Below, piece after piece: positions 17,398 through 24,898 of a stretch of DNA of 49,256 nt. Positions within the stretch are counted from its first letter, which is position 1; each line of letters opens with the position of its first letter. Below the pieces are notes generated by a model. That model was not told where the DNA came from. It was given only the letters and a program-made list of their open reading frames with translations, and made no database searches. Source of the DNA: Pseudomonadota bacterium (GTDB lineage Bacteria > Myxococcota_A > Polyangia > Fen-1088); the NCBI GenBank assembly GCA_017881245.1, contig JADGRC010000445.1, forward strand, positions 1 to 49,256, written 5' to 3'. A program made the position numbers and the translations under genes.

Positions 17398-19562
17398 GAT
17401 CGAACGGCTAGCCCTTCGCGAGCACCCGCGTTTGACTCGTTCCCCGAGATCTCCAGGCGGAGGGCGTCGAGTCGGTCGGAAAACCGTCCGAGAACGCGGC
17501 GCCGGTAGTCCGACAAATGCAGCTTCAGGATTCCATCCGACAGCACGACATCGGGATGTCGCGCCTGCGCGGCGCGACGACCTATGTGGAAACGCCACGC
17601 CGCGCGCAAACCCCGCTCCAAAGGGCCGAGTCCGACGGCGAGGACCATCTCCGAAATCCGTTGCAGCGTGGGTCGACCGAACATCGCGGCACCGGCTCTC
17701 CGCGTGAACCCCGGGAAATACCTATGTACCCAGCGCTCATTCGCCGCGCAGAACGCCGCGTACGTGTCGACGCCACCGAGCGGACGCGCGGAAACCACCT
17801 GGTTCGCCGTGAACAAATCGCGATGGTACGCGATCAGAAGCTCGCTCTCGTCGATGAGATAGTTCGGACACACCACGCTGCGAGTGCGCGTGAGCTTGGT
17901 CAAGAGAAAGATCAGCGTGTAGGCGGTGTACAGGCTCCCTGGCGCCGTCACGACAAACAGATCGATGTCGGGCTTTCGACCCGGATTCTGGTGTGCCGTT
18001 CCGCCCGAGTAGGCGAGCATGCGAACGAACGGCAGGGTCGCCAGTAACTCCAGAATCGGCCGGTGACGTTGAAGAAGCAGCGCGGTGCGCGCGACCCCGT
18101 CCTCGCGTCGCGGGACGAGTTCGTCCCGTCCCGTTAGAACCAGATCGCCGTTGGGGTGCAAGGTGACGTATCGCCCGAGGATGGGATCGGAGACCAATTC
18201 GCGAATCCGCGCGACGTCGACTGCGACCCCGACGCAAGCGGCTTGCGCTTCCTCGATGGGCAGGGGTGCGTCGAACAAATCGGCGTAGGTCACCGCGGCC
18301 AGCAGCGCCCACTGCGCCGGGAGCAAGCCCGCCGGGGGTGGTCCGACCGGGGGAGGCGCAACCGGGGGCGAGTGCGAATGTGAATGCGAGAGCGAATGCG
18401 AATGCGAAATGGGCACATTCTTTCCGGAGATCTCCGGGTCCGCTGGTTCCCGCGACGGCCCCAATTCGTGGCCCAGCCTCCAGAGATGCTCGGCGGTCCG
18501 CGTCCAGGAGAAACGCCGGGCACGCGAAAAGCCGAGCCCCCGCATCCGCTCGGCGCGATCCGGCTCCGACAGCGTCCGCGAGATGGCCGTGACCAGGGCC
18601 GGCACATCGCCCGGGGGCACCAACCAGGCCGCGTCGCCCGCGACCTCTCGGATCGCAGCCACGTCCGAGGCGACGACGGGGGCACCGCAACTCATTGCCT
18701 CCAGCACCGGCAATCCGAAGCCCTCCAGCCGAGACGGATAGACGAAAAGCTGGGCGCCGCCGTAAAGCGCGATCAGATCGTGCTCGGACACGTAACCGAG
18801 CCAATGAACGCGACCCTTTTGGGTGCGGGCTTCCAGCTCTTCGAGTAAGCGGCGGTCACGCCATCCGCGCCCCCCGACGACGACGAGATCGATGTCCTGC
18901 CCGCCGCGCGCCATGACCTCGTCGAACGCGGCCAACAGCGTCAGCAAGTTCTTGCGCGGCTCAATGGTACCGACGGTCAAGATGTACGGGCGCCCAAGGC
19001 CGTGCTTCGCCCGCACCGCCGCGACCGCATCCACCGGCACCGGCCCGCAAGAGGGATGGGCCGCTCCCGGAAGCAGGACGACGCGCTCGGGGGCGACGCC
19101 CAGGCGTTCGATGATGTCGCTGCGCGACGCCTCGGAAACCGTAGCCACGGCCGCCGCCGAAACGACCGAGCGGCCGAGGAGCGCGCGCGTAACAGCGCGC
19201 TTGCGCCAGGTGAAGAGCTCCGGCGTGCGGTAAACCGCCAAATCGTGAACGACCGAAATCGTCGGGCAGGGCGACGCAAGCGGCACGATATAGTTGGGGA
19301 ACGCTGCGACATCCGCCTGGGCCTCGGCCAGCATGCGCGGAGCGTCGGTTTGTAGCCAAATCGCCCGGATTGCGGCACCCCCGATTCTCAAGTAGGGAGC
19401 CCAACGCTGCGCCAATTCGTCGGCGGGAGCCCGGTTCGAGATCAGGATCAGCTCGTCGTCGGGCGCGCGGGTCTGCAGCAGGGCATCGACCAGGTGCTCT
19501 GTGTAGTAACCGATTCCCGCCCGCAGGGACGTGCAGGTGGTGACTTCGACCGCTAGACGCAT
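17394..19562 (-). CDS. GT4 glycosyltransferase fused to nucleotidyltransferase-like domain
   Basis: A 722-residue two-domain protein. Residues 1-365 are a GT-B fold GT4 enzyme: GIGYYTEHLVDAL, the donor site GTIEPRKN (198-205) and the E-x7-E motif EGFGLPVLE (280-288). Residues 385-412 are a linker of alternating His-Ser and Pro. Residues 413-720 resemble the standalone nucleotidyltransferase-like proteins of EPS clusters: YSGGTAHQNPGRKPDIDLFVV (518-538) has the pol-beta-type GG...D-x-D pattern with D532 and D534, followed by CPNYLI and HRDLFTANQVV. A sugar transferred by GT4 and a nucleotide-transfer step could be linked. ATG 19562 is preceded by GAAAGGG. The stop overlaps the Wzy start. Confidence 0.82.
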   Translation of the reverse strand: MRLAVEVTTCTSLRAGIGYYTEHLVDALLQTRAPDDELILISNRAPADELAQRWAPYLRIGGAAIRAIWLQTDAPRMLAEAQADVAAFPNYIVPLASPCPTISVVHDLAVYRTPELFTWRKRAVTRALLGRSVVSAAAVATVSEASRSDIIERLGVAPERVVLLPGAAHPSCGPVPVDAVAAVRAKHGLGRPYILTVGTIEPRKNLLTLLAAFDEVMARGGQDIDLVVVGGRGWRDRRLLEELEARTQKGRVHWLGYVSEHDLIALYGGAQLFVYPSRLEGFGLPVLEAMSCGAPVVASDVAAIREVAGDAAWLVPPGDVPALVTAISRTLSEPDRAERMRGLGFSRARRFSWTRTAEHLWRLGHELGPSREPADPEISGKNVPISHSHSLSHSHSHSPPVAPPPVGPPPAGLLPAQWALLAAVTYADLFDAPLPIEEAQAACVGVAVDVARIRELVSDPILGRYVTLHPNGDLVLTGRDELVPRREDGVARTALLLQRHRPILELLATLPFVRMLAYSGGTAHQNPGRKPDIDLFVVTAPGSLYTAYTLIFLLTKLTRTRSVVCPNYLIDESELLIAYHRDLFTANQVVSARPLGGVDTYAAFCAANERWVHRYFPGFTRRAGAAMFGRPTLQRISEMVLAVGLGPLERGLRAAWRFHIGRRAAQARHPDVVLSDGILKLHLSDYRRRVLGRFSDRLDALRLEISGNESNAGAREGLAVRS

Positions 19563-19588
19563 GGCGACCCTTTCATGGCTACTGCATA

Positions 19589-21463
19589 ATGCGCGACACG
19601 ATGTCGCCCGGAAGTATGCGGTCGCTGTCCGAAGCGATTCGGTCGACGACACCGGTCGATGGGATCGCGCGTGGCTTGTTGCTCGCCACGGCCGCCGGAT
19701 TGCCTTTCGAAGTACCCATCGTCAGGCTCGGACCGGTAACGGTCACGACGGTCGAGTGTTTGATCTATCTGGTCATCGGACTGGTCCTCGCAGCCTCGGT
19801 CTTGGATTTCCTCGGCCGCGTGGCGCGCGCGGGCTCCTTCGGTGGCGCCGCGGTGCTGGCTCGTCGGGCCCTGGCCGCGCCCGGGCGGGATTCCCTCAAC
19901 CAGGCCGTCGTTTTGTGGCTGCTTGTGATCGTTGTATCCGCGGCGTTGGCGCCAGCGCATCGCGTGCCGGCCTTGAAGTTCGCGCTGCGGGCCACGGGAG
20001 GGGGGCTGCTGTTCTTCGCGGCGCGCCACCTGCTTCGCTCGACCTCCCACGTGCGCGCGATGGGGCTCGCGATTCTTTTGGGAACAACCGTGTCCGCCAC
20101 GGGAGCTCTCGTCGAGAGTGTGTTTCCGAACACGGCGGTCCTTTGGCATGCTTTCCGAACTACCACATTCACGGTCACCGGCCTGCCTCGGCCAAGCGGA
20201 CCCTTCGGCTACCCCACCATCGCGGCCATGTACTGGGAAGCGACGCTGCCGCTCGCCGTAGCGATTCCCCTCGCCGCTCGCGACGGCGCGCGTTCGGTGG
20301 CGACATCGGCGCGCGCGTGGATCGGCGCCGTGGTGGCCATAGTGATCGCGGGCCTCTTGATTGCGGCCATACTTTTCAGCGCGACGCGCACCGCTCTCGT
20401 GGTGGCGACGGCAGCCAGCTTGGCCATGAGCGTGCTGACCTGGCGCGGCGATCGCCCGATGCGCGTGGCCGCCGGGGGCGCGCTCGTCCTGGCGACCGTC
20501 GTGGCGGGATTGACGCTCGCCAACCCCGGAGGGGCATCGCCCCTGGCGATACGGATGCGCTGGTGGCAGGACGGCAGTTGGTACTTGGCCCGGTATACGG
20601 TCACGGACCCAGTTCTCAAGATGGACGCCGGCACTCTGAATCAGGTTCCCGTGACCGTCGAAAACACAGGTGGGTTGATCTGGCCTCACACGGGAGAGAC
20701 CGCGGTCCGCCTGTCGTATCACTGGGAAAACACCGACAGCCGAGGGGCGCACCTCGACTTCGAGGGGCACCGGTCGCCCCTGCCCGTTGACGTTCCGCCC
20801 GGATCCTCGGTTCGCGTTCTCGGGACCGTGCAGGCTCCCCATGAACCCGGGCACTACCGCCTGCGTTGGGACTTGGTGCGGGAGAACGTCACGTGGTTCA
20901 GCGAGCGCGGCAACCCCACGGCAGATCAGAGCGTCGACGTTGAAAAGGCCGCGGCCGGAACCCGCCCCCGGCGACGTTCGTCGATCGTCGATTCCACGCT
21001 GGAGGACTTCGTGCTGTCGTATTCGCCCTCGCGACCGGAGCTCTGGCGCGCGGCCCTGCGTCTGTGGCGAGGCCACCCATTTTGGGGCGTGGGCCCCGAC
21101 AACTTTCGACGCGTCTACCCCGAGGCCCTTGCCTCCCGCCCAAAAGATCCCGACGCGGTCTTCGACCAGCGCATCCACGCCAACAGCCTGTACTTCGAGA
21201 CCCTCGCGGATCTCGGCCTCGCGGGGATCGCGGCGTTGCTGCTGCTGATGGTCGCGATCGCGCGAACCGCGTGGCGGAAGATCTCGCCGCCGGTGGTGGC
21301 GGTGTCGGCGGCCTTGGCGGTCGCGGTGGGAACGTTTTTCGTTCATGGCTTGCTCGACTGGTTCTCCGAGTTCACTCCGACGTACGCACTTTGCTGGTTG
21401 CTGATCGCGCTTCTGGCGGCTGGGGCGGATACGCGGAAGCGCGCGGCGCCCAGCCGAGCGTGA
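19589..21463 (+). CDS. O-antigen ligase/polymerase with Ig-like loop domain
   Basis: A 624-residue protein with about twelve helices. Membrane segments run from about 50 to 310, then residues 332-450 (nt 20582-20938) form a beta-rich domain (WYLARYTVTDP, VPVTVENTGGLIWP, VRLSYHWENTDSRG, LPVDVPPGSSVRVLG, GHYRLRWDLV) that looks like the Ig-like NBR1-type domain. The Wzy_C-type loop motif follows (GHPFWGVGPDNFRRVYP, then RIHANSLYFETLADLGLAGI, H530). The insertion would sit in the periplasmic loop. It starts 26 bases from the divergent GT4 fusion gene; ATGs at 19601 and 19616 are alternatives. It converges on and overlaps the flippase by 92 bases. Confidence 0.84.
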   Translation: MRDTMSPGSMRSLSEAIRSTTPVDGIARGLLLATAAGLPFEVPIVRLGPVTVTTVECLIYLVIGLVLAASVLDFLGRVARAGSFGGAAVLARRALAAPGRDSLNQAVVLWLLVIVVSAALAPAHRVPALKFALRATGGGLLFFAARHLLRSTSHVRAMGLAILLGTTVSATGALVESVFPNTAVLWHAFRTTTFTVTGLPRPSGPFGYPTIAAMYWEATLPLAVAIPLAARDGARSVATSARAWIGAVVAIVIAGLLIAAILFSATRTALVVATAASLAMSVLTWRGDRPMRVAAGGALVLATVVAGLTLANPGGASPLAIRMRWWQDGSWYLARYTVTDPVLKMDAGTLNQVPVTVENTGGLIWPHTGETAVRLSYHWENTDSRGAHLDFEGHRSPLPVDVPPGSSVRVLGTVQAPHEPGHYRLRWDLVRENVTWFSERGNPTADQSVDVEKAAAGTRPRRRSSIVDSTLEDFVLSYSPSRPELWRAALRLWRGHPFWGVGPDNFRRVYPEALASRPKDPDAVFDQRIHANSLYFETLADLGLAGIAALLLLMVAIARTAWRKISPPVVAVSAALAVAVGTFFVHGLLDWFSEFTPTYALCWLLIALLAAGADTRKRAAPSRA

Positions 21464-22691
21464 GGAGGCAAGAGGCCGTCAGCACCACCTCCGTGCCCAC
21501 TGTCGACCAGGCGGCCCCCAGCCCCGCGAAGCGCGGGATGAGCATGAGGTTCGCTCCCAGGTTCAATACCACCATCACGATCGTGAACGCCAAGTTGTAT
21601 CGTTCGAGCCTGCGCGCAATCAGGAAATGCGTGAGCCCGTAGTTCAAGAACAGGATCGGCACCGCGAACGCCAACACCCGCAAGGCTGGCACCGCATTGG
21701 CGAAGGCGGGACCGAATGCCGCGCGGATCGCCAGGCCGCTCGCCAGAAAGATCCCTGCGCCCACGACCACGCCAAGACCGAACAGGGCCATCCCGAGACC
21801 CACCTCCGAACGGCGCCGGTGCGACGAATCCTGGTCATGCGCCCTGACCAGCGCGGGAAACGATGCGGCCATGACGATGGAGGGCAGGATCATGGTGGCT
21901 TCGAAAATCTTGTAGGCGGCGCTGTAGGAGCCAACGGCCGCGTCACCGGCGAAGAAGCGCAACAATACGGCATCACCCTTGAAATAGACCAGGGACATCA
22001 GCGTGGCCAGCCACAGCGGCAGTGCCTCCCTGATAGCGGCGCGGGCCAGCCGGGGATCGAACGGCGCCCCACGTAGGGGCGTGGGCAAGCGGTAGCGGCG
22101 TCGGATGATGGCAAGGCCATAGCCGGCGGCGGCGATGGAGCCCACCATGACACCGGCGGCCAAAGCCACGACCGACTGGCGGCACGCAAGCGCCGATAGC
22201 CCCGCCACCGCGACCAGCAGGGCTCTCACCACATTCAAACGCGCTTCGTCCCGCAGTCTTTCATAGCCGCGGAACACGCTTCCGCAGTATTCGACGAACG
22301 CCCCCGCGAGCGCGGAGACGCCGAGGAAACACAGCACGGCTCGCGTGTCGCCAGCCCCGACCGCCCAGGCGGCCGCCGCGACGAGCACGAGATACGGCAA
22401 CGCCGCAAGTCCACGCACCCACAGTCCCGTTCCCACGATCTCCGCGGCGCGGTCCGGTTGCCCGCGCGCCAGCGCTCGCGTCGTCCAGATTCCAAGGCCC
22501 AAGTCCGTGCCCAGGACCAGAAGGGCAGTCACCGTGTCGGCGAACTGAAAACGTCCAAACGCCGCTTCCTTCAGCGCGCGCGCGGCCACCGCCAGCATCG
22601 CGAAGCGGAAGATTTTTTCCAGCGGCACGGAGAAGGCCTTCGCGGCCATGTTTCCGAGCGCTGTTCGACTGTTCGCGCCGAGTCGCATCAC
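21372..22691 (-). CDS. Oligosaccharide flippase (Wzx-like, MOP superfamily)
   Basis: A 439-residue protein with about twelve membrane helices. It begins LGNMAAKAFSVPLEKIFRFAM and contains FGRFQFADTVTALLVLGTDLGLG, the Polysacc_synt opening, then SVYKIF-like helices (YSAAYKIFEATMILPSIVMAASFPAL) and the second-half motif NYGLTHFLIARRLERYN. It would flip lipid-linked oligosaccharides across the inner membrane for Wzy polymerisation. Its 3' end overlaps the converging Wzy gene by 92 bases, leaving no room for a terminator between them. The starts at 22691 and 22688 are both plausible. It is part of the polysaccharide locus. Confidence 0.87.
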   Translation of the reverse strand: MMRLGANSRTALGNMAAKAFSVPLEKIFRFAMLAVAARALKEAAFGRFQFADTVTALLVLGTDLGLGIWTTRALARGQPDRAAEIVGTGLWVRGLAALPYLVLVAAAAWAVGAGDTRAVLCFLGVSALAGAFVEYCGSVFRGYERLRDEARLNVVRALLVAVAGLSALACRQSVVALAAGVMVGSIAAAGYGLAIIRRRYRLPTPLRGAPFDPRLARAAIREALPLWLATLMSLVYFKGDAVLLRFFAGDAAVGSYSAAYKIFEATMILPSIVMAASFPALVRAHDQDSSHRRRSEVGLGMALFGLGVVVGAGIFLASGLAIRAAFGPAFANAVPALRVLAFAVPILFLNYGLTHFLIARRLERYNLAFTIVMVVLNLGANLMLIPRFAGLGAAWSTVGTEVVLTASCLLTLGWAPRASAYPPQPPEARSATSKVRTSE

Positions 22692-22699
22692 GCCGGTAC

Positions 22700-22769
22700 T
22701 AGCGCCTCAGGCCGGAAGATTCATGAGACCGAAGCGATACCCGGATCGAAATTCCGGTCTGAGGCACTA
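22700..22769. repeat. Long imperfect hairpin between flippase and phosphoglycosyl transferase
   Basis: Two 18-base arms (22700-22717 and 22752-22769) are inverted copies with 16 matches, separated by 34 bases; on the minus-strand RNA one mismatch becomes a U-G pair. The right arm includes the stop codon of the phosphoglycosyl transferase gene (22767-22769). No T-tract follows. It could be an intercistronic RNA stem, an attenuator or a REP-like element. Confidence 0.45.
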
Positions 22770-23546
22770 ACGGCGGAGCTCGCGGCGCGTGTCTCGCCAG
22801 ACGGCGTTCAACGTCAGGGCCAAGATCAGCAGGTCCTTGGCGGGATTCCAGGTCCTCACGTATTCCAGGTCGAACTGCAGCCGTTCGGAAATCGGCCGGT
22901 CACCGCCGCGCAGGCCGTGAATCTGGGCCCATCCGGTGATGCCGGGTCGCACGACGTGGCGGTCCGCGTAACCGGGCAGCGTGGCCTCGTACGCCGCCAC
23001 CAGGTGCGGCCGTTCCGGACGCGGCCCCACCACGCTCATGTGGCCGAGCAACACGTTCCACAGCTGCGGTAGCTCGTCCAGGCCCATGGGACGCAAGAGC
23101 CGACCCATGCGCGTCACGCGCCCGCCCTGCCCTGCGCGGCTTTTGCCTTCGTTGGTTTTGCCTTCGTTGGTTCTGCCTTCGTGCATGCTCCGCAGCTTGA
23201 CCAGGCGAAACGGCCGGCCGTCGCGCCCGATTCGCGTCTGACGGAACAACACCCGGCCCTTGGAATCGAGGCGAATCAGCGCCGACAGGACCACCACCAG
23301 GGGGGCGGTAACCACGATCCCCACCAAGGCGAACACGATGTCGCCGCAGCGTTTGGTGGCACGCAACACGACGTGCCCGCGGCGCGGCGTGGCGGCCAAG
23401 GTGTCCGCTGCGCTCCTGGCGCCGAGCGTCACCTGGCCGGTGCTCGCGCCGCCCAGCGAGACGGTCATCTCAGATTGGGTCACCGCGACAACCTCGGCTG
23501 GATGGACCCTGTCATGCCAGCCCCAACCTTTGATCTCGACCGGCAT
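22767..23546 (-). CDS. Undecaprenyl-phosphate sugar phosphotransferase (monotopic PGT)
   Basis: A 259-residue enzyme of the bacterial sugar transferase family, which transfers a sugar-1-phosphate to undecaprenyl phosphate and so starts a glycan chain. Residues 1-60 are variable; a re-entrant membrane helix lies at about 68-92; then RLVKLRSM (114-121), DELPQLWNVLLGHMSVVGPRPE (157-178) and GITGWAQIHG follow. It has only the catalytic C-terminal half, like PglC-type enzymes. Between KLRSM and DELPQL lies a NEGKT repeat (residues about 125-135) from a 15-bp tandem repeat at nt 23142-23181. It overlaps the GT4 gene by 35 bases if ATG 23546 is right. Confidence 0.9.
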   Translation of the reverse strand: MPVEIKGWGWHDRVHPAEVVAVTQSEMTVSLGGASTGQVTLGARSAADTLAATPRRGHVVLRATKRCGDIVFALVGIVVTAPLVVVLSALIRLDSKGRVLFRQTRIGRDGRPFRLVKLRSMHEGRTNEGKTNEGKSRAGQGGRVTRMGRLLRPMGLDELPQLWNVLLGHMSVVGPRPERPHLVAAYEATLPGYADRHVVRPGITGWAQIHGLRGGDRPISERLQFDLEYVRTWNPAKDLLILALTLNAVWRDTRRELRR

Positions 23547-24768
23547 GCGCTAGATCGGAGCGCCTTCGATCGGCACGCGCTCCGCCAAAACGGGCGTCCC
23601 CGGACGCGGGACGGTCGCGATCGAGCCGGGCTCGCGAGACAGCGTCGAGAAACCGGCGTTGAAAAACCGCAGTGTCGAATCGCCGCGCTTCTTGACGTAG
23701 GCGGACCGGGTCGAAGCGATCACCGAGCCACAAAAGGCGATCGAGCGCCGCCCGCAGCGCGTCCACCGTCGGGGAATCGAAGAACACGCCCGTCTCGTCC
23801 CGCCGAACGATTCCCGCGGCCCCGCCTTCGCTCGACACCACGACCGGTTTTCCAGCGGCCAGCGCCTCCACCATCACCATGCCAAAATCGTCCACAGCCG
23901 GATGGATCACGGCGCGACATCCAGCGTACAAGTCGACCAACTCGGCGTCGCTGACCCAGCCTCGAAAGGAGACATTTGGCCCGGCCATGCTCGCGAGGCG
24001 CGCTCGCTCCGGTCCCTCGCCCACCACGATCAGGCGTTCGGAACGCCCCCGCATCGCCTGGACGGCCAGCTCGACGCGCTTGTAAGGCACGAGCGCGGAA
24101 ACCACCAGGAACGGGGTATGCCGGGCGTCCGGCCCGTTCGGGGTCGGGCGTTCAGCGACTGGCGCGGCGCCCCGGCCCTCGAAGCGCCCCGTGTCGATGG
24201 GGGGCTCGATGATCTCCGCGTCGCGGCGGTAGTAGCGCCGGATGCGGTCGCGCGTATACGCGCTGTTGGCGATGAGCACGTCCGGCCGCGCGGACGCCGC
24301 TTGGTCCCAAGAACGCAGGTACTGGGCCATGGCCCGAAAAGCCAATCGGCCCAGGATCCCGCCACCCACGTTCGCCTCGTAGGCGGCGCGCGCCTCCCAC
24401 GCGTATCGCATGGGCGAGTGCAGGTACGCCACGTGAAGCGAGTCCGCGGGGGCGATCACGCCCGCCGCGACGCAGTGGCTGCTGGAAATCACGAGATCGT
24501 AGCCGTCCAGCCGAAAAGATTCGGCGGCCATCGGAAACAGCGGCAACAGTCCGCGAAACCGCCCGCCCAGCACGGGCGTCCGCGCCCACTTGTCGATGAA
24601 CGATGTGGTCACCTTGTGTCGGGCGAGCGCCGGCGAGACCTGGGTGCGGTCATACCGAAGGGTGAACAGATCGGCCGCGGGAAACAAAGCGCAGAGCGAC
24701 TCCAAAACGCGCTCTCCGCCTCTCATCGCGATCAACCAGTCGTGAACGATTGCAACCCGCTCAGACAT
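23512..24768 (-). CDS. GT4 glycosyltransferase (WbaZ/mannosyltransferase-like)
   Basis: A 418-residue GT-B fold enzyme of the RfaB/WbaZ type. It begins RVAIVHDWLIAMRGGERVLESL, which is typical of WbaZ-like transferases, has the donor-side ALVPYKRVELAVQAM, and the nucleotide-sugar motif DDFGMVMVEALAAGKPVV. The last 30 residues are charged and probably disordered. It would add a hexose, likely mannose by resemblance, to the lipid-linked repeat unit at the cytoplasmic membrane face. It is followed by the phosphoglycosyl transferase with a 35-base overlap, so the two are coexpressed. A divergent radical SAM gene starts 131 bases away. Confidence 0.85.
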   Translation of the reverse strand: MSERVAIVHDWLIAMRGGERVLESLCALFPAADLFTLRYDRTQVSPALARHKVTTSFIDKWARTPVLGGRFRGLLPLFPMAAESFRLDGYDLVISSSHCVAAGVIAPADSLHVAYLHSPMRYAWEARAAYEANVGGGILGRLAFRAMAQYLRSWDQAASARPDVLIANSAYTRDRIRRYYRRDAEIIEPPIDTGRFEGRGAAPVAERPTPNGPDARHTPFLVVSALVPYKRVELAVQAMRGRSERLIVVGEGPERARLASMAGPNVSFRGWVSDAELVDLYAGCRAVIHPAVDDFGMVMVEALAAGKPVVVSSEGGAAGIVRRDETGVFFDSPTVDALRAALDRLLWLGDRFDPVRLRQEARRFDTAVFQRRFLDAVSRARLDRDRPASGDARFGGARADRRRSDLAHAGRDQRLGLA

Positions 24769-24898
24769 TTTGAAAGGTTACGCTAGCACACGCAGTGGGC
24801 GTACTTGGAACTCAATTGTTTCAGGCACACGGCCAAATTGTTGAGTCCCAAGCAACAACCGGTGGTGACCGGCCCCTTGGGCAATCGGCGGTGCTAGC

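Noticed and set aside
19553..21346. A 597-codon minus-strand frame opposite the second Wzy gene
   Set aside because: Charged, low-complexity translation without domains; the plus-strand Wzy motifs are convincing.
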